From a virus, in IMG/VR virus record IMGVR_UViG_3300034683_000400, positions 1 through 25,127 of that record: 25,127 nucleotides of DNA; one strand, 5' to 3'. The notes below the pieces were generated by a model. The model saw only the letters and a list, made by a program, of their open reading frames with translations, had not been told where the DNA came from and did no database searches. Of the stretch, positions 5,364-13,853 are shown in pieces; the first letter of the stretch is position 1; each line of letters begins with the position of its first letter. The position numbers and the translations under genes are program-made.

Positions 5364-7006
5364 GCCAACCCCTCCATCAATGGAAATCCTTGCACACCAT
5401 ATGACGGTGTGCACAATACAAGTTCCTCTCTGGCCCTTGTGCCAGCTACGTAATACAACCTCCTCAGTGAATCTCTACCTTCACCACCGCTATACCATGA
5501 CCTGACCTGTGGCTTTGCAAAGTCAGGTAGCACATATACTATGTCTGCCTCACCACCCTTAACACTGTGAATAGTACCAACGATAACCTGTGGTTGAGAT
5601 AAGAGCTGCGAGGCCTTTTTCTTTAATACTCGTAGAGGGTATTGCATCTTTTTCTTTCCTTCGTTTGTGAGGTTTGCCTCAAACCACTCAAGTTTCTTTT
5701 CCTCACTGCCAAATACCATTGTCAAAGCATCTTCATCAGAAAACACATCGGCTATGGTAAGTTTCTCTGTAGGTTTGGCTTTTTTAAGTTTTTCTTTTAT
5801 GCCGTGCTTTAATACTTTGGAGTCTATCAGTGGGATCCATTTCTGCAGGTCATCGGCAGACCACGTAGATGAAGCATCATCGCCCCACAACGACTTAGAG
5901 AACTTGAGGAATGACGTAAGTCTTTCAGCAGATGATGTACCTCTACCACGATTCAAGGGATTCCATGCACCTTGCTTCAATCTGTAGGGGTTGTGGTATG
6001 CGATGCCCTCCTGCCTCATGAGTTGAATGAAAGGAATGAGCATATAGGCACATGAAGCTAAGACCATAATTTTTTTGCCTCGTTTCATGTCTTTTTCTAT
6101 CTCAAGCAAAAGCATCGATGGGTCTTTGGCGTTGGCTTGAGACAACCTAACCTTGCCCTCAACTACCTTGCCATCCTCCTCCCGTGGTTTGTATTCTTTA
6201 ATTTGTCGTCTTTCTACTTTGGATATAATGTTCTCAGACCAAGACAAGACAGATTGTGGCACTCTATATGATTTACCCAACACTATGATGTGGTCATCGG
6301 GTAGCGGTGGATCGAGCATTGAATCTGGAGAAGCTCCACTAAACTGGTACAGACATTGATCTTCGTCACCAACAAGTACCAGTGTTTCCATCTTACTGCC
6401 CCATTTACGCACCAAGGCAAACTGCAATGGTGTCATGTCCTGAGCCTCATCGACAAAGCCAACCGCCGGATTGTTTGGAGCGAAAGATATATCTTTCAAC
6501 GCTATTTCGAGGAGATCGGTAAAATCGAGGAGGTTATCTCCTCTCTTCCAGTCCTCCCACGCGTTATAAAGGATCCTTACATTTGTGGGCCACATTTCAG
6601 GGGGTACGAGCATCGACCTCAACCTCTGCATTTCTTGGTATGCCTCAGCACCTGGAGCTGTGGCAGGCTGTACATCGAAGGGGTCATCTACATCTACATC
6701 GGCACTCACCGCAAGGTCAGGATGTTTTGCGTTGAACTCTGATATGTGGTTTTCGGCAAGCTCAGGAAAGTCGAGTGCCCTATAGCAGTGTGCATGCAGT
6801 GTACCGACTGATGCTTTTGGCAATATTATGCCTACACGGGAGGCTATTTCTATGGCTGCGGCCCTCGTAAAGGACGTAACGAAAATATTTTCGCCGCCAT
6901 GGATCTTTCGAGCACGTTCAATCTGACGCGCCAAGTATGTGGTTTTACCTGTGCCTGGAGGACCAAAAACCCTGAACTCATTCGTTTCTGTCATTGTCAT
7001 CGTCAT
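5360..7006 (-). CDS. UvrD/PcrA-like superfamily 1 DNA helicase (548 aa)
   Basis: ATP-dependent helicase. Walker A FGPPGTGKTTYLARQI lies at ~14-28, motif Ia FVTSFTRAAAIEI at ~42, Walker B FVDEAQD at ~184-190, motif III LVGDEDQCLYQFSGA at ~211-225, motif V GTIHSVKGGEADIVYV, and motif VI RRLYYVAGTRAREELVL near the C-terminus. At 548 residues it is shorter than cellular UvrD (~720), as usual for phage versions. The N-terminus reads MTMTMTE: three in-frame ATGs. The first has only two bases between AGGAGG and ATG, so the second (7000) has better spacing and may be the real start. It overlaps the primase gene by ~29 bp. Expected to unwind DNA with the AEP primase. Confidence 0.92.
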   Translation of the reverse strand: MTMTMTETNEFRVFGPPGTGKTTYLARQIERARKIHGGENIFVTSFTRAAAIEIASRVGIILPKASVGTLHAHCYRALDFPELAENHISEFNAKHPDLAVSADVDVDDPFDVQPATAPGAEAYQEMQRLRSMLVPPEMWPTNVRILYNAWEDWKRGDNLLDFTDLLEIALKDISFAPNNPAVGFVDEAQDMTPLQFALVRKWGSKMETLVLVGDEDQCLYQFSGASPDSMLDPPLPDDHIIVLGKSYRVPQSVLSWSENIISKVERRQIKEYKPREEDGKVVEGKVRLSQANAKDPSMLLLEIEKDMKRGKKIMVLASCAYMLIPFIQLMRQEGIAYHNPYRLKQGAWNPLNRGRGTSSAERLTSFLKFSKSLWGDDASSTWSADDLQKWIPLIDSKVLKHGIKEKLKKAKPTEKLTIADVFSDEDALTMVFGSEEKKLEWFEANLTNEGKKKMQYPLRVLKKKASQLLSQPQVIVGTIHSVKGGEADIVYVLPDFAKPQVRSWYSGGEGRDSLRRLYYVAGTRAREELVLCTPSYGVQGFPLMEGLA

Positions 7007-8660
7007 AGCCTCCTTCCGCCTCAGGTTTTGTAATCTCTGATGGAATTACCCATACCCTTGCTTGCATCCTACCTCCAATAGTAGATTTGTAATTTACTCT
7101 TTTACTTTGGATGCCTATCCTCTGTAACTTTGCCCCAAGTCTCTGCATTTGAATCTTCTCTCCGCGTGACGTTAGCCACGATCTTAACTCTTCGATGAAG
7201 AAGCATATTTCTCCTTCTCTAATAAATGGTTTCTTTGCCATGACGGCATCCCTGATTTTATCTTCAGGGAGCGGAGGATGGCTTGCAAGGTAACTTTCAA
7301 CCCACATCCTCGTTTGAGCTTCATCTGATAGTTCTGGCCCTATATCAACGTCACGTGCCGCAAACCTAAGGGCCTGCAGGATTACATCCCAGTCCTCGGT
7401 TTTATACCTGGGGGGGTAGACTTTGGTTATATCACCCACGCGCTTTCTAAATGCATTCGATGTGGCCAAGTCCTCTTGTCCCTTATGGAAGAACACCTTA
7501 CCGTTTTCTGTAAAAAGTTCATATTCTCTCGGATCCGTTTTATAGGCTATGAAATCGTAGACCTGTATACCAAAAAGCACTGACAGAAGAGCGAAGACCG
7601 ACTTCCTCTCTGCATATACAGTATCCTGGCCACTTGCATTCAGGTCCTTCAGCTTAGGAATGATAGAGGATACGTCATGTGTTTCTTCTGGCGCAAGACC
7701 AAGCTGGCCACCTTCACGAGCCTTGGCTATGGTCCTTTGATAGTATTCAAGACGCTTAATGGGGAAATTCTGCTCTCTGGCGTGGCATATCAGTAGATCG
7801 CATATTTCTTGGTCAGATAGGTTTGCCATAGCTGCATAAGATGCAATGGCTAAGTCATAGCCACTGTTAGACCTATCCTTGATAGGTTTTTTATGTGTCC
7901 ATGTCTTAGCGAAGTTTTCGATGTTTGCGCACATAGCGGAAAACTGTGGAGGATAGTCGGCGTTGGGGTTGATGACGATATTTACAGATATCGAGGGATC
8001 ACTTGTGCCGCGTCGAGCATCCCACGCTTCTGGGGGGATAAGTTCTGTTAAACTTGATACATTGTATACACACTGGTTATCTTCTACTATTGATACAGGA
8101 ACGGGGAAATCACCCTTAAAATTATACGTGCCAGGAACCCTCATCACTCGAGCGAGGTCACTGACGCTATCCAACCCCCAACCAAACTTTAATGCTTTTA
8201 ACCGATACCATTCGTTCCATGCACCAGCAAGCTTGGATGCCGTCAACCTATCCTCAGGAGTCTTGAATACAAATGGCTCGTCAAAGAGCCACCATGCTTG
8301 GAGGCCATAGCCAGAGTTGATCACCAGCGATGGTTTGGGTCCATCCTCGAGGATCTTTATAGCATCTGCTGTGGTTCGTGGTAAGTCGATCCTCGAACGC
8401 ATCATACATTGCACATCAATATCAAGCCAAAGACCGTAGATCCCAGCAGAGTCGGATGCTTTGCCACGCTTGGTCATGTCTCCCTGGGAATCAAAGAAAG
8501 ATACAGCTATATACATGTCAGTTTCGTCTTTGTGACGTTCGACGTAGCCCTTGGCATCCTGTATGCCTTCGTTGTCCAACGGGAACCAATAGGACAACTT
8601 GTCCTTCAGCGTCCATATGTATGACCACAGGCCTTTTGTTGTAGGTATATAGTCAAGCAC
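6978..8660 (-). CDS. Archaeo-eukaryotic primase/primase-polymerase (AEP, 560 aa)
   Basis: Primer synthesis, possibly DNA synthesis. AEP motif I is GLWLDIDV (Asp80, Asp82); motif II SLVINSGYGLQAWWLF at ~111-126; motif III DSVSDLARVMRVPGTYNFKG at ~164-183 with acidic residues. This set typifies the phage/plasmid RepB-like AEP families. Residues ~240-400 are helical (primase C-terminal-like), and the end (EELRSWLTSRGEKIQMQRLGAKLQRIG...QARVWVIP) looks like a winged helix. The start is GTG at 8658-8660, supported by AAGGAGGTGAAGAC. No separate DNA polymerase is seen, so this protein may both prime and extend. It sits with UvrD- and SNF2-type helicases. Confidence 0.88.
   Translation of the reverse strand: MLDYIPTTKGLWSYIWTLKDKLSYWFPLDNEGIQDAKGYVERHKDETDMYIAVSFFDSQGDMTKRGKASDSAGIYGLWLDIDVQCMMRSRIDLPRTTADAIKILEDGPKPSLVINSGYGLQAWWLFDEPFVFKTPEDRLTASKLAGAWNEWYRLKALKFGWGLDSVSDLARVMRVPGTYNFKGDFPVPVSIVEDNQCVYNVSSLTELIPPEAWDARRGTSDPSISVNIVINPNADYPPQFSAMCANIENFAKTWTHKKPIKDRSNSGYDLAIASYAAMANLSDQEICDLLICHAREQNFPIKRLEYYQRTIAKAREGGQLGLAPEETHDVSSIIPKLKDLNASGQDTVYAERKSVFALLSVLFGIQVYDFIAYKTDPREYELFTENGKVFFHKGQEDLATSNAFRKRVGDITKVYPPRYKTEDWDVILQALRFAARDVDIGPELSDEAQTRMWVESYLASHPPLPEDKIRDAVMAKKPFIREGEICFFIEELRSWLTSRGEKIQMQRLGAKLQRIGIQSKRVNYKSTIGGRMQARVWVIPSEITKPEAEGGYDDDNDRNE
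7009..7021 (-). repeat. 13-bp repeat AGGCGGAAGGAGG, copy 1 (RBS of UvrD-like gene)
   Basis: Exact copy on the - strand just before the MTMTMT start, inside the end of the primase gene. The last seven bases are a Shine-Dalgarno sequence; the AGGCGG part is extra and conserved among copies. Confidence 0.85.
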
Positions 8661-8688
8661 GTCTTCACCTCCTTACGCACTGTGAGTA

Positions 8689-8714
8689 ATAGAGGGGCCG
8701 CGAGGCCCCTCTAT
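8689..8714 (-). other. Perfect intergenic hairpin without T-tract
   Basis: ATAGAGGGGCC-GCGA-GGCCCCTCTAT: an 11-bp stem and tetraloop between the ssDNA-binding-like gene and the primase gene. Neither strand has the run of T expected for intrinsic termination. It may attenuate, be cleaved, or stabilise the 3' end of the upstream message. Confidence 0.75.
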
Positions 8715-8730
8715 GTGGACAGAAGGCATC

Positions 8731-9456
8731 CTACTCTGGTGTCACAATTTCAGGATCGAACTTGATTTGTTTGATCACATTGCCAAAGAACTCCGCATAC
8801 GACCTGAACATTTCCACGTCTGGATCGGTGAGGAATCCTTTGGCTTTGAACTCAACCTGGGCATACGTTATCCCAGCCTTGGACTTAACTTTGGAGAGCG
8901 TTAGCCCAGTGATAACACCGTAGTATGGTACATTGTTCTGTACCAGTCGCAGGAAATATGCTTTGGCGTTCTTCAATGACGTGGGTGGGATGACGACCAT
9001 TATGGGGATCCTGTCGTTTTTGCGTAGGACAAATAGCAGCCTTCGCTCGGCGCATCGCTTGCCTGGACCATTCACAGCACTGCCCCATTGATTCATAGGG
9101 CACGTAGCGCAGTCCCTACGTTCCTCGATACCCTTACCAAGTGGATCTCCGAATCCCACCACACCGTCATCACTCGAGCAGTTTGGTGGTACGCCTGGAT
9201 TGTCCTTAAAGTCTGTTAAGTACAACGACCTCACAGGCTTCCACCCAACGATCACGCCCTCGATTTCAGGCGTGGACTCAGGTCCCATAAGCCCAGGGAC
9301 CTCCCACGAGATACCTCCACCTGCGGGGACAGTAACTTTGTCGAGGTCGAATTGATTGATCTTGTCACCACCAAGGTTAGCCTCGAGCACTACCTGGATC
9401 TTGTCACCCTGTGTTGCAATTGCAAAACCCTCTGCCTTCACTAATTCGTTTGCCAT
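8731..9456 (-). CDS. Four-cysteine replication/recombination protein, ssDNA-binding-like (241 aa)
   Basis: Start ATG at 9454-9456 after AAGGAGGGGATAAGT. Four cysteines, Cys93, Cys116, Cys119 and Cys135 (PPNCSSDD, RRDCATCPMNQWGSA, GKRCAERR), form a probable zinc or Fe-S site. The second half is beta-rich (RLLFVLRKNDRIPIMVVIPP; YYGVITGLTLSKVKSKAGITYAQVEFKAKG), compatible with an OB fold. The N-terminal half contains a ferredoxin-like or beta region. Phage proteins with this CxxCPxNxWGS pattern occur in replication modules next to primases and helicases and are sometimes labelled ssDNA-binding. Function here is inferred from that and from its neighbours. Confidence 0.6.
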   Translation of the reverse strand: MANELVKAEGFAIATQGDKIQVVLEANLGGDKINQFDLDKVTVPAGGGISWEVPGLMGPESTPEIEGVIVGWKPVRSLYLTDFKDNPGVPPNCSSDDGVVGFGDPLGKGIEERRDCATCPMNQWGSAVNGPGKRCAERRLLFVLRKNDRIPIMVVIPPTSLKNAKAYFLRLVQNNVPYYGVITGLTLSKVKSKAGITYAQVEFKAKGFLTDPDVEMFRSYAEFFGNVIKQIKFDPEIVTPE

Positions 9457-9474
9457 ACTTATCCCCTCCTTATT

Positions 9475-9888
9475 TTATTTTAGACCTAAAATTACTGGCC
9501 TTGTTTGCTCATAAACTTCCACATATGGGGCTGCCCACTCGGGCAATTCTACACCATTTATGCTTGCGTACTCTCTGACCCAGGCCTCCAGGGTCTTGGG
9601 ATGTATGGTCTCTTTTACGATACCATCAAGGCCTTGACGTTTAAACTCTTCGTAGGCCTCCTCGCGCTTGTCTGCTGGGATATTGGCTCTGATATCGGTA
9701 CGTAGGGCTATTGTAACACCATCCTCAAGTTTGAGGCTTTGGAGGCCCTCTAACTCGAATATATTGAGCACTTGTTCTGATAATTCTTGAAGCTTGGCCT
9801 TCACCTCCTGTAGTTCTGTTTCTATCCTTCTTTTTTCTCTTTCGGCTTCAATGTATTTTTTTAGAAGATCACTCATTGCGTCACTCAC
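9475..9888 (-). CDS. Coiled-coil phage protein of the replication module (137 aa)
   Basis: GTG start at 9886-9888 preceded by GGGGGTATTGCA and overlapping the SNF2 gene end by eight bases; an internal ATG at 9874-9876 is the alternative. Residues 1-45 are a strong coiled coil (KKYIEAEREKRRIETELQEV, KAKLQELSEQV). A small domain follows (LEGLQSLKLEDGVTIALRTD) and then TIHPKTLEAWVREYASINGVELPEW with a VYEQTRP end. Similar proteins are frequent beside phage recombination/ssDNA-binding genes; no biochemical role is established. It may be a scaffold or host-nuclease inhibitor. Confidence 0.65.
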   Translation of the reverse strand: MSDAMSDLLKKYIEAEREKRRIETELQEVKAKLQELSEQVLNIFELEGLQSLKLEDGVTIALRTDIRANIPADKREEAYEEFKRQGLDGIVKETIHPKTLEAWVREYASINGVELPEWAAPYVEVYEQTRPVILGLK

Positions 9889-11524
9889 TGCAATACCCCC
9901 TCATTATGGTCTCTATTACTTTTTCTTTCTGTTTGAGTGCTTTGTAAATCTTTTCGTCCACAGTGCCTGCCGCAACCAGGGCTATTGAGATTACTTGTCT
10001 TGTTTGCTCTGGTCGCTGCAGGCGGCTACGAGTTTGGTTGTATTCACCAAGTGAGAAACTCAAGCTGTAATCTATGGCATACCTGGCGCGATACATTGCC
10101 ACACCTTCGCCGCCTGCCTTTAACTGTACTGCTAACACCTCACCTCCTCCTGAGTTTGTCCATTCTTCAAGCTCTCGCCTCCTCCCCGATAATTCAAAAC
10201 TTTTCCTACCGTCCAGCTTTGCCACCTCATGCACTGCATCGAGGTCATGTGTGAAACGACAGAAGACCACAACTGGCTCGTTCTTTGGTAGGTCCGATAG
10301 GACCTCAGCAAGTAATTGTTTCTTGCTGTCACCTACGTGCCTGTCGATACCGTCATCATCCCTGACGTATCCTGACGTTACCTGTTGAAGTTTGATCAGT
10401 TTGGTCAGGGCGTTGTTGACGGTGACAAAGCCATCCTTTATTTGAGCTATCAAGTCTTGCTCCAGCGCATTGTAAACCCTCTTTTCCTCTTGACTCAGTT
10501 CACAGATCCTGCGTTCAAACACAATGGGGGGCAGGTCTGGTAATGCTTCGTCGGCGCTTACGGTGAACGTAAAAGACTTATATTTTTCGTAAAACTCATC
10601 CAGGTTTTGATATCCTAACACCTGGTATCCACCATACCCACCCATACGAGCGTATCTTGCCCTGAAGTTGGCGAAACTTGTACCAAACACTTCGGGACAC
10701 AAGAAACGGGCCTGGCCGTAGATATCTAATGGACCATCGTGGAGAGGGGTGCCAGTAAGGCCAAGACGACGCTTGCTTCGCTTATGAAGCTTTGCAAAGA
10801 ATAGTGATTGCTTAGATCCAGGACTACGAAGGTGGTGTACCTCATCTGCTACAACCACATCCCATTCCTTAGATAACGCCCATTCACCTAATGCATTTCT
10901 CCAGACGGCCTCGTAATTGCATACCAGAGCTGTGATAGCTCCATGTTCAGTGATCTGCCACGCCTGCTCTGCTATCTCAGCTCTTTTGGGTATGGGCTTA
11001 CCCGCAGGTAGTAGAGTAACCTTCCATGGTATGGCAGCGTGCTGCTGTATTTGTTCCTCCCACACTGGCACAACGTTAGGGGGGCACACTATCAAGACTC
11101 GCGCGTTGCCCTGGGGATACCAATTCTGGACGATATTTATGGCTGTTCTTGTTTTGCCGCTTCCCATCCACATATCAAGCAAGACTGCTGGTAAGTCCTT
11201 CGCCCACCAATATGCCCTACGCTGGTGTAGCCAATCGTTGCCCTTGCATATTGGAGGGTTGGGCAGGTTGGTGGCCTCCTTTATTGATGCGGCCTTCTCA
11301 TAAGGATCCCCCTCCTCAAGTAATTTCATTAGATCCTCGCTTAGACCAATGGGGCCAGGGAGTGACTTCATAATCTCAGCAAGCGTGCGGTAGGATCGTG
11401 GATAGTGCCATGCCCTTTCCTTGGCGTCCCACCTTCCGCCCGTTATATTTTTCATGATATCCTTAAATTCGTACGGTGTGCGAACGTAGATGCGCTGTCC
11501 CTTCGTCCAAGCAAGGATGGCCAT
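9881..11524 (-). CDS. SNF2/SMARCAL1-like superfamily 2 helicase (547 aa)
   Basis: DNA-dependent ATPase. The N-terminal ~50 residues (IYVRTPYEFKDIMKNITGGRWDAKERAWHYP) resemble a HARP-like domain of annealing helicases. Then come motif I MWMGSGKTRTAINIV (~118-132), Ia RVLIVCPPNVVPVWEEQ, motif II VVADEVHHLR (DEVH, ~225-233), motif III GLTGTPLHDGP (~255-265), motif IV VVVFCRFTHD, motif V QLKAGGEGVAMYRARY, and motif VI QTRSRLQRPEQTRQV. Length and order match phage SNF2 helicases that remodel forks or promote strand annealing. ATG at 11522-11524 follows GGAGGG and nearly abuts the upstream stop. Confidence 0.92.
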   Translation of the reverse strand: MAILAWTKGQRIYVRTPYEFKDIMKNITGGRWDAKERAWHYPRSYRTLAEIMKSLPGPIGLSEDLMKLLEEGDPYEKAASIKEATNLPNPPICKGNDWLHQRRAYWWAKDLPAVLLDMWMGSGKTRTAINIVQNWYPQGNARVLIVCPPNVVPVWEEQIQQHAAIPWKVTLLPAGKPIPKRAEIAEQAWQITEHGAITALVCNYEAVWRNALGEWALSKEWDVVVADEVHHLRSPGSKQSLFFAKLHKRSKRRLGLTGTPLHDGPLDIYGQARFLCPEVFGTSFANFRARYARMGGYGGYQVLGYQNLDEFYEKYKSFTFTVSADEALPDLPPIVFERRICELSQEEKRVYNALEQDLIAQIKDGFVTVNNALTKLIKLQQVTSGYVRDDDGIDRHVGDSKKQLLAEVLSDLPKNEPVVVFCRFTHDLDAVHEVAKLDGRKSFELSGRRRELEEWTNSGGGEVLAVQLKAGGEGVAMYRARYAIDYSLSFSLGEYNQTRSRLQRPEQTRQVISIALVAAGTVDEKIYKALKQKEKVIETIMRGYCSE

Positions 11525-11526
11525 AA

Positions 11527-12249
11527 TTATCCCTCCAGAATATCAAGCAGGCGACATGCCTGCCAATGAGTTTCTGCGGAGGCTAAATAGTCTCCTCCAG
11601 CTACTTTAATTGCCTCTACTGCATATCGAGCTACAGATGTTACTACGCCACATGTTTTATCCATACTTTCTCTGTGTGTTGCTGTTCCCATGGCGGCACA
11701 TGCTGCTGCCCACACAGCATCGACATAGCTACCCCATGCTCGAGGGATTTCTGATGGTATATGTATTTCAACATATTCTGCCTTTTCCCGTGCTGCTTTT
11801 AGTTCTTCGAGTGTTGCCTTGCCATTAACATAGCGCCTCGCTGTTTCTATCGCCCTGCGTGGCGCATCCTCCGAAGGAAATACATGCTCGAAGATGTGGA
11901 GTACTCGCTCGGCGCAATCACAGGCAAAGAGCCGAGCACTCTTTTCATTCCAGTTAGTAAATTCACAAAGTAGTCGGCAGGTTCTGACGATTGATTTCTT
12001 TTTGTCGTGTATGATCTCATGACCAACTTCAACTTCAAATATCCTGGGGCCTAACCAGTTAATTATCTGGTCAAGCGTGCCAACCTTATAGCCATCACCA
12101 TATAACGACAATTCACCCTCGACGCGTGGCATCCAGTCACCTGGAGTCCAAGTCCCGTCGGCATTGCGGGTAGGCAATGACCATGTAACAATGTTGCCAG
12201 CACGCAATGACGTCCCGTCTTCGTCAAGCACCGTAAAATATCTTTTCAT
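11527..12249 (-). CDS. Imm5-like putative immunity-family protein (240 aa)
   Basis: ATG at 12247-12249 is preceded by GAGGAGGGTGAATAAT; a longer in-frame extension exists but lacks such a site. The N-terminal ~75 residues are a separate module (MKRYFTVLDEDGTSLRAGNI; GYKVGTLDQIINWLGPRIFEVE). The rest has the hallmarks of the Imm-5-like family: RLFACDCAERVLHIFE, then RRAIETARRYVNGKATLEELKAAREKA, then Ala-rich AVWAAACAAMGTATH, and ETHWQACRLLDIL at the end. Family members are predicted immunity proteins in toxin loci but are also frequent in phages without a known role. A second, diverged member lies at 14152-14754. Confidence 0.75.
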   Translation of the reverse strand: MKRYFTVLDEDGTSLRAGNIVTWSLPTRNADGTWTPGDWMPRVEGELSLYGDGYKVGTLDQIINWLGPRIFEVEVGHEIIHDKKKSIVRTCRLLCEFTNWNEKSARLFACDCAERVLHIFEHVFPSEDAPRRAIETARRYVNGKATLEELKAAREKAEYVEIHIPSEIPRAWGSYVDAVWAAACAAMGTATHRESMDKTCGVVTSVARYAVEAIKVAGGDYLASAETHWQACRLLDILEG

Positions 12250-12250
12250 A

Positions 12251-12640
12251 TTATTCACCCTCCTCCTCGTCTTCCTTATGTGGTAAGTCAGCATTGTACG
12301 GCAGCTCCGCGTTAATTTCCTCCCACGGTAGGGCATCTAATAACGAGTTTGGTTCATTGCCCACCATACGGAAAAACTCAGCCGTTAAACCATGCTCTTT
12401 ATCTTCTTCCTCCTTTAGTAAGCTAATTTCAGCTTTAAGTTCGGTTATCTTATAATCGAGTTGACGGATAATGGTTATTGCATTTTCTAACGTCCTCCTA
12501 AGTTCTATGTTCTCTCGTTCTAACTCTTTAATCTCCTCAATAAACTTAATCTCCTTGGCAAGATTTTTAAAGTTTCTTGGCGGAGCAGCTGGAACCTCGG
12601 GAGTCCAATCTGACATGGCTTCTATCCAGTATCTGTTCAT
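12251..12640 (-). CDS. Acidic coiled-coil protein (129 aa)
   Basis: ATG at 12638-12640 after AGGTGAGGAAATAA. The core is one long coiled coil (NFKNLAKEIKFIEEIKELER, ENIELRRTLENAITIIRQLD, YKITELKAEISLLKEEEDKE). A Pro/Trp-containing head (SDWTPEVPAAPPRN) and a very acidic tail (LPHKEDEEEGE) flank it. The stop is one base from the next start, and its coding end supplies the next gene's ribosome binding site. No family recognised; probably an oligomeric adaptor. Confidence 0.7.
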   Translation of the reverse strand: MNRYWIEAMSDWTPEVPAAPPRNFKNLAKEIKFIEEIKELERENIELRRTLENAITIIRQLDYKITELKAEISLLKEEEDKEHGLTAEFFRMVGNEPNSLLDALPWEEINAELPYNADLPHKEDEEEGE

Positions 12641-12659
12641 TTATTTCCTCACCTCGTTT

Positions 12660-13289
12660 TTACTCTAAGAGCAACTCTAATGCTCTGCGGCTCTTAGAGA
12701 CATGTGGCATGATCTTTGCTTTTATTTCCTCAAACTCAGGATCACTACATCTTAGGCAAGCCACATGACCTAAGAGATAATAGACGAATCGTATGTCTAC
12801 CTCTACGCCTACAGAATCTTTACTTAGGGGCCATGCCGACAAAGACAGGTCAGCACCTCTAAAGTCGGTTTCTCTCATATCGGCACCACGGAAATCAACA
12901 TACCTAAATGTGGCATTTCTAAAGTCGCCACCATAGAGACACGCATCCCTCATATTAGATTCATTGAAGTTGGCTCCAATGGCACCAACCTCAGAAAGGT
13001 CAGCTCGCTCAAGGTTGCACATGATGAAGCGTGTCTCCCTCAAGTTTGCTCCATGAAATGTGGCTCGATAAAGTATTGAATTGTCGAACCTGGCGGCGCG
13101 TAAATCAGTGTTAGTAAATACTGCCGATTCTAAATTAGTATGCCTGAAGTCGGCGTCCCTCAGGTCTTCGCCCTTAAAGTTGATACCAGAGAGGTCCATA
13201 TCTTTGAATACAGCCCTCTGGCCATCCTTATCAGAGTTCAGCCATAGTTTATGCCTATGCAATATTTCATTTAAATTGGTCAATGCCAT
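12660..13289 (-). CDS. Pentapeptide-repeat protein (209 aa)
   Basis: Residues ~30-150 are continuous A(D/N)LXX-type repeats (LSGINFKGEDLRDADFRHTN, LESAVFTNTDLRAARFDNSI, DLSEVGAIGANFNES, ADMRETDFRGADLSL), which fold as a right-handed quadrilateral beta-helix. Such proteins can mimic duplex DNA; MfpA/Qnr members bind gyrase. A short helical head precedes the repeats and a helical tail (EFEEIKAKIMPHVSKSRRALELL) follows. AAGGAGGAGG precedes the ATG. In a phage it could inhibit host gyrase or a defence protein; the target cannot be deduced. Confidence 0.88.
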   Translation of the reverse strand: MALTNLNEILHRHKLWLNSDKDGQRAVFKDMDLSGINFKGEDLRDADFRHTNLESAVFTNTDLRAARFDNSILYRATFHGANLRETRFIMCNLERADLSEVGAIGANFNESNMRDACLYGGDFRNATFRYVDFRGADMRETDFRGADLSLSAWPLSKDSVGVEVDIRFVYYLLGHVACLRCSDPEFEEIKAKIMPHVSKSRRALELLLE

Positions 13290-13290
13290 G

Positions 13291-13851
13291 TCAATCCTCC
13301 TCCTTTTCCTTTAATTGTTTGCGTATGTCCTCATGAACTGTGACAGGCATAATCAATGCTTCGATGGCCGTGCTATCGTTTTGTTTTATAAGTATTGGGA
13401 AAGTGGGATCTGAAGGCAATGTAATTGTAACGCTACATGGCAATCTATCTTCAATGATATTACACACATCAAGTATGTATTGAGGATTCATTGCTTGACC
13501 ATTGGCGCCTACAAGGTAAACTATTGTGGCAGCAAGGAATGACCCCTTAACTACATATTGGGGGGGTAATTCCACAACTCTACCTTCGGAACTAATGAAA
13601 GATTCTATAGAAGGATAACCTGTATCGTCAGCCACACGATCTAATATGACTTCTTTTTTGTTATTTTTTAACACATCATATAGACCGTCATCTACGACTA
13701 TTGAATTAAGTGTAGCTCTATGCATTCTTCGCACGTCAGTGCCAGTAATCTTGTTGTTTATTATGCATAAATATTTATATTCATCCTTGCCCCTCGCCGC
13801 GAGAGCGAACCTCACAGCGTCTATATCATCACGATCAAGTATTCTTATCAT
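13291..13851 (-). CDS. Short DnaN-like sliding-clamp homologue (186 aa)
   Basis: The first half contains the clamp-domain pattern DAVRFALAARGKDEYKYLCI, NNKITGTDVRRMHRATL, comparable with the beta-clamp 'LVATDGHRLA' element, followed by GLYDVLKNNKKEVILDR and TGYPSIESFI. The C-terminal third (MNPQYILDVCNIIEDRLPCS, then DPTFPILIKQNDSTAIEALI and MPV) parallels the last clamp domain (FNxxYLLDALK...spxLI...yLVMPv). At 186 residues it holds about two of the three clamp domains (cellular ~370). It might be a minimal processivity ring for the AEP or a decoy for the host clamp loader. GGAGGAGTAGTT precedes the ATG. Confidence 0.65.
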   Translation of the reverse strand: MIRILDRDDIDAVRFALAARGKDEYKYLCIINNKITGTDVRRMHRATLNSIVVDDGLYDVLKNNKKEVILDRVADDTGYPSIESFISSEGRVVELPPQYVVKGSFLAATIVYLVGANGQAMNPQYILDVCNIIEDRLPCSVTITLPSDPTFPILIKQNDSTAIEALIMPVTVHEDIRKQLKEKEED

Positions 13852-13853
13852 AA

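Noticed and set aside
5065-5505. Rightward frames opposite the helicase and nuclease genes
   Set aside because: They have no ribosome binding site or family-like sequence and mirror well-supported leftward genes.
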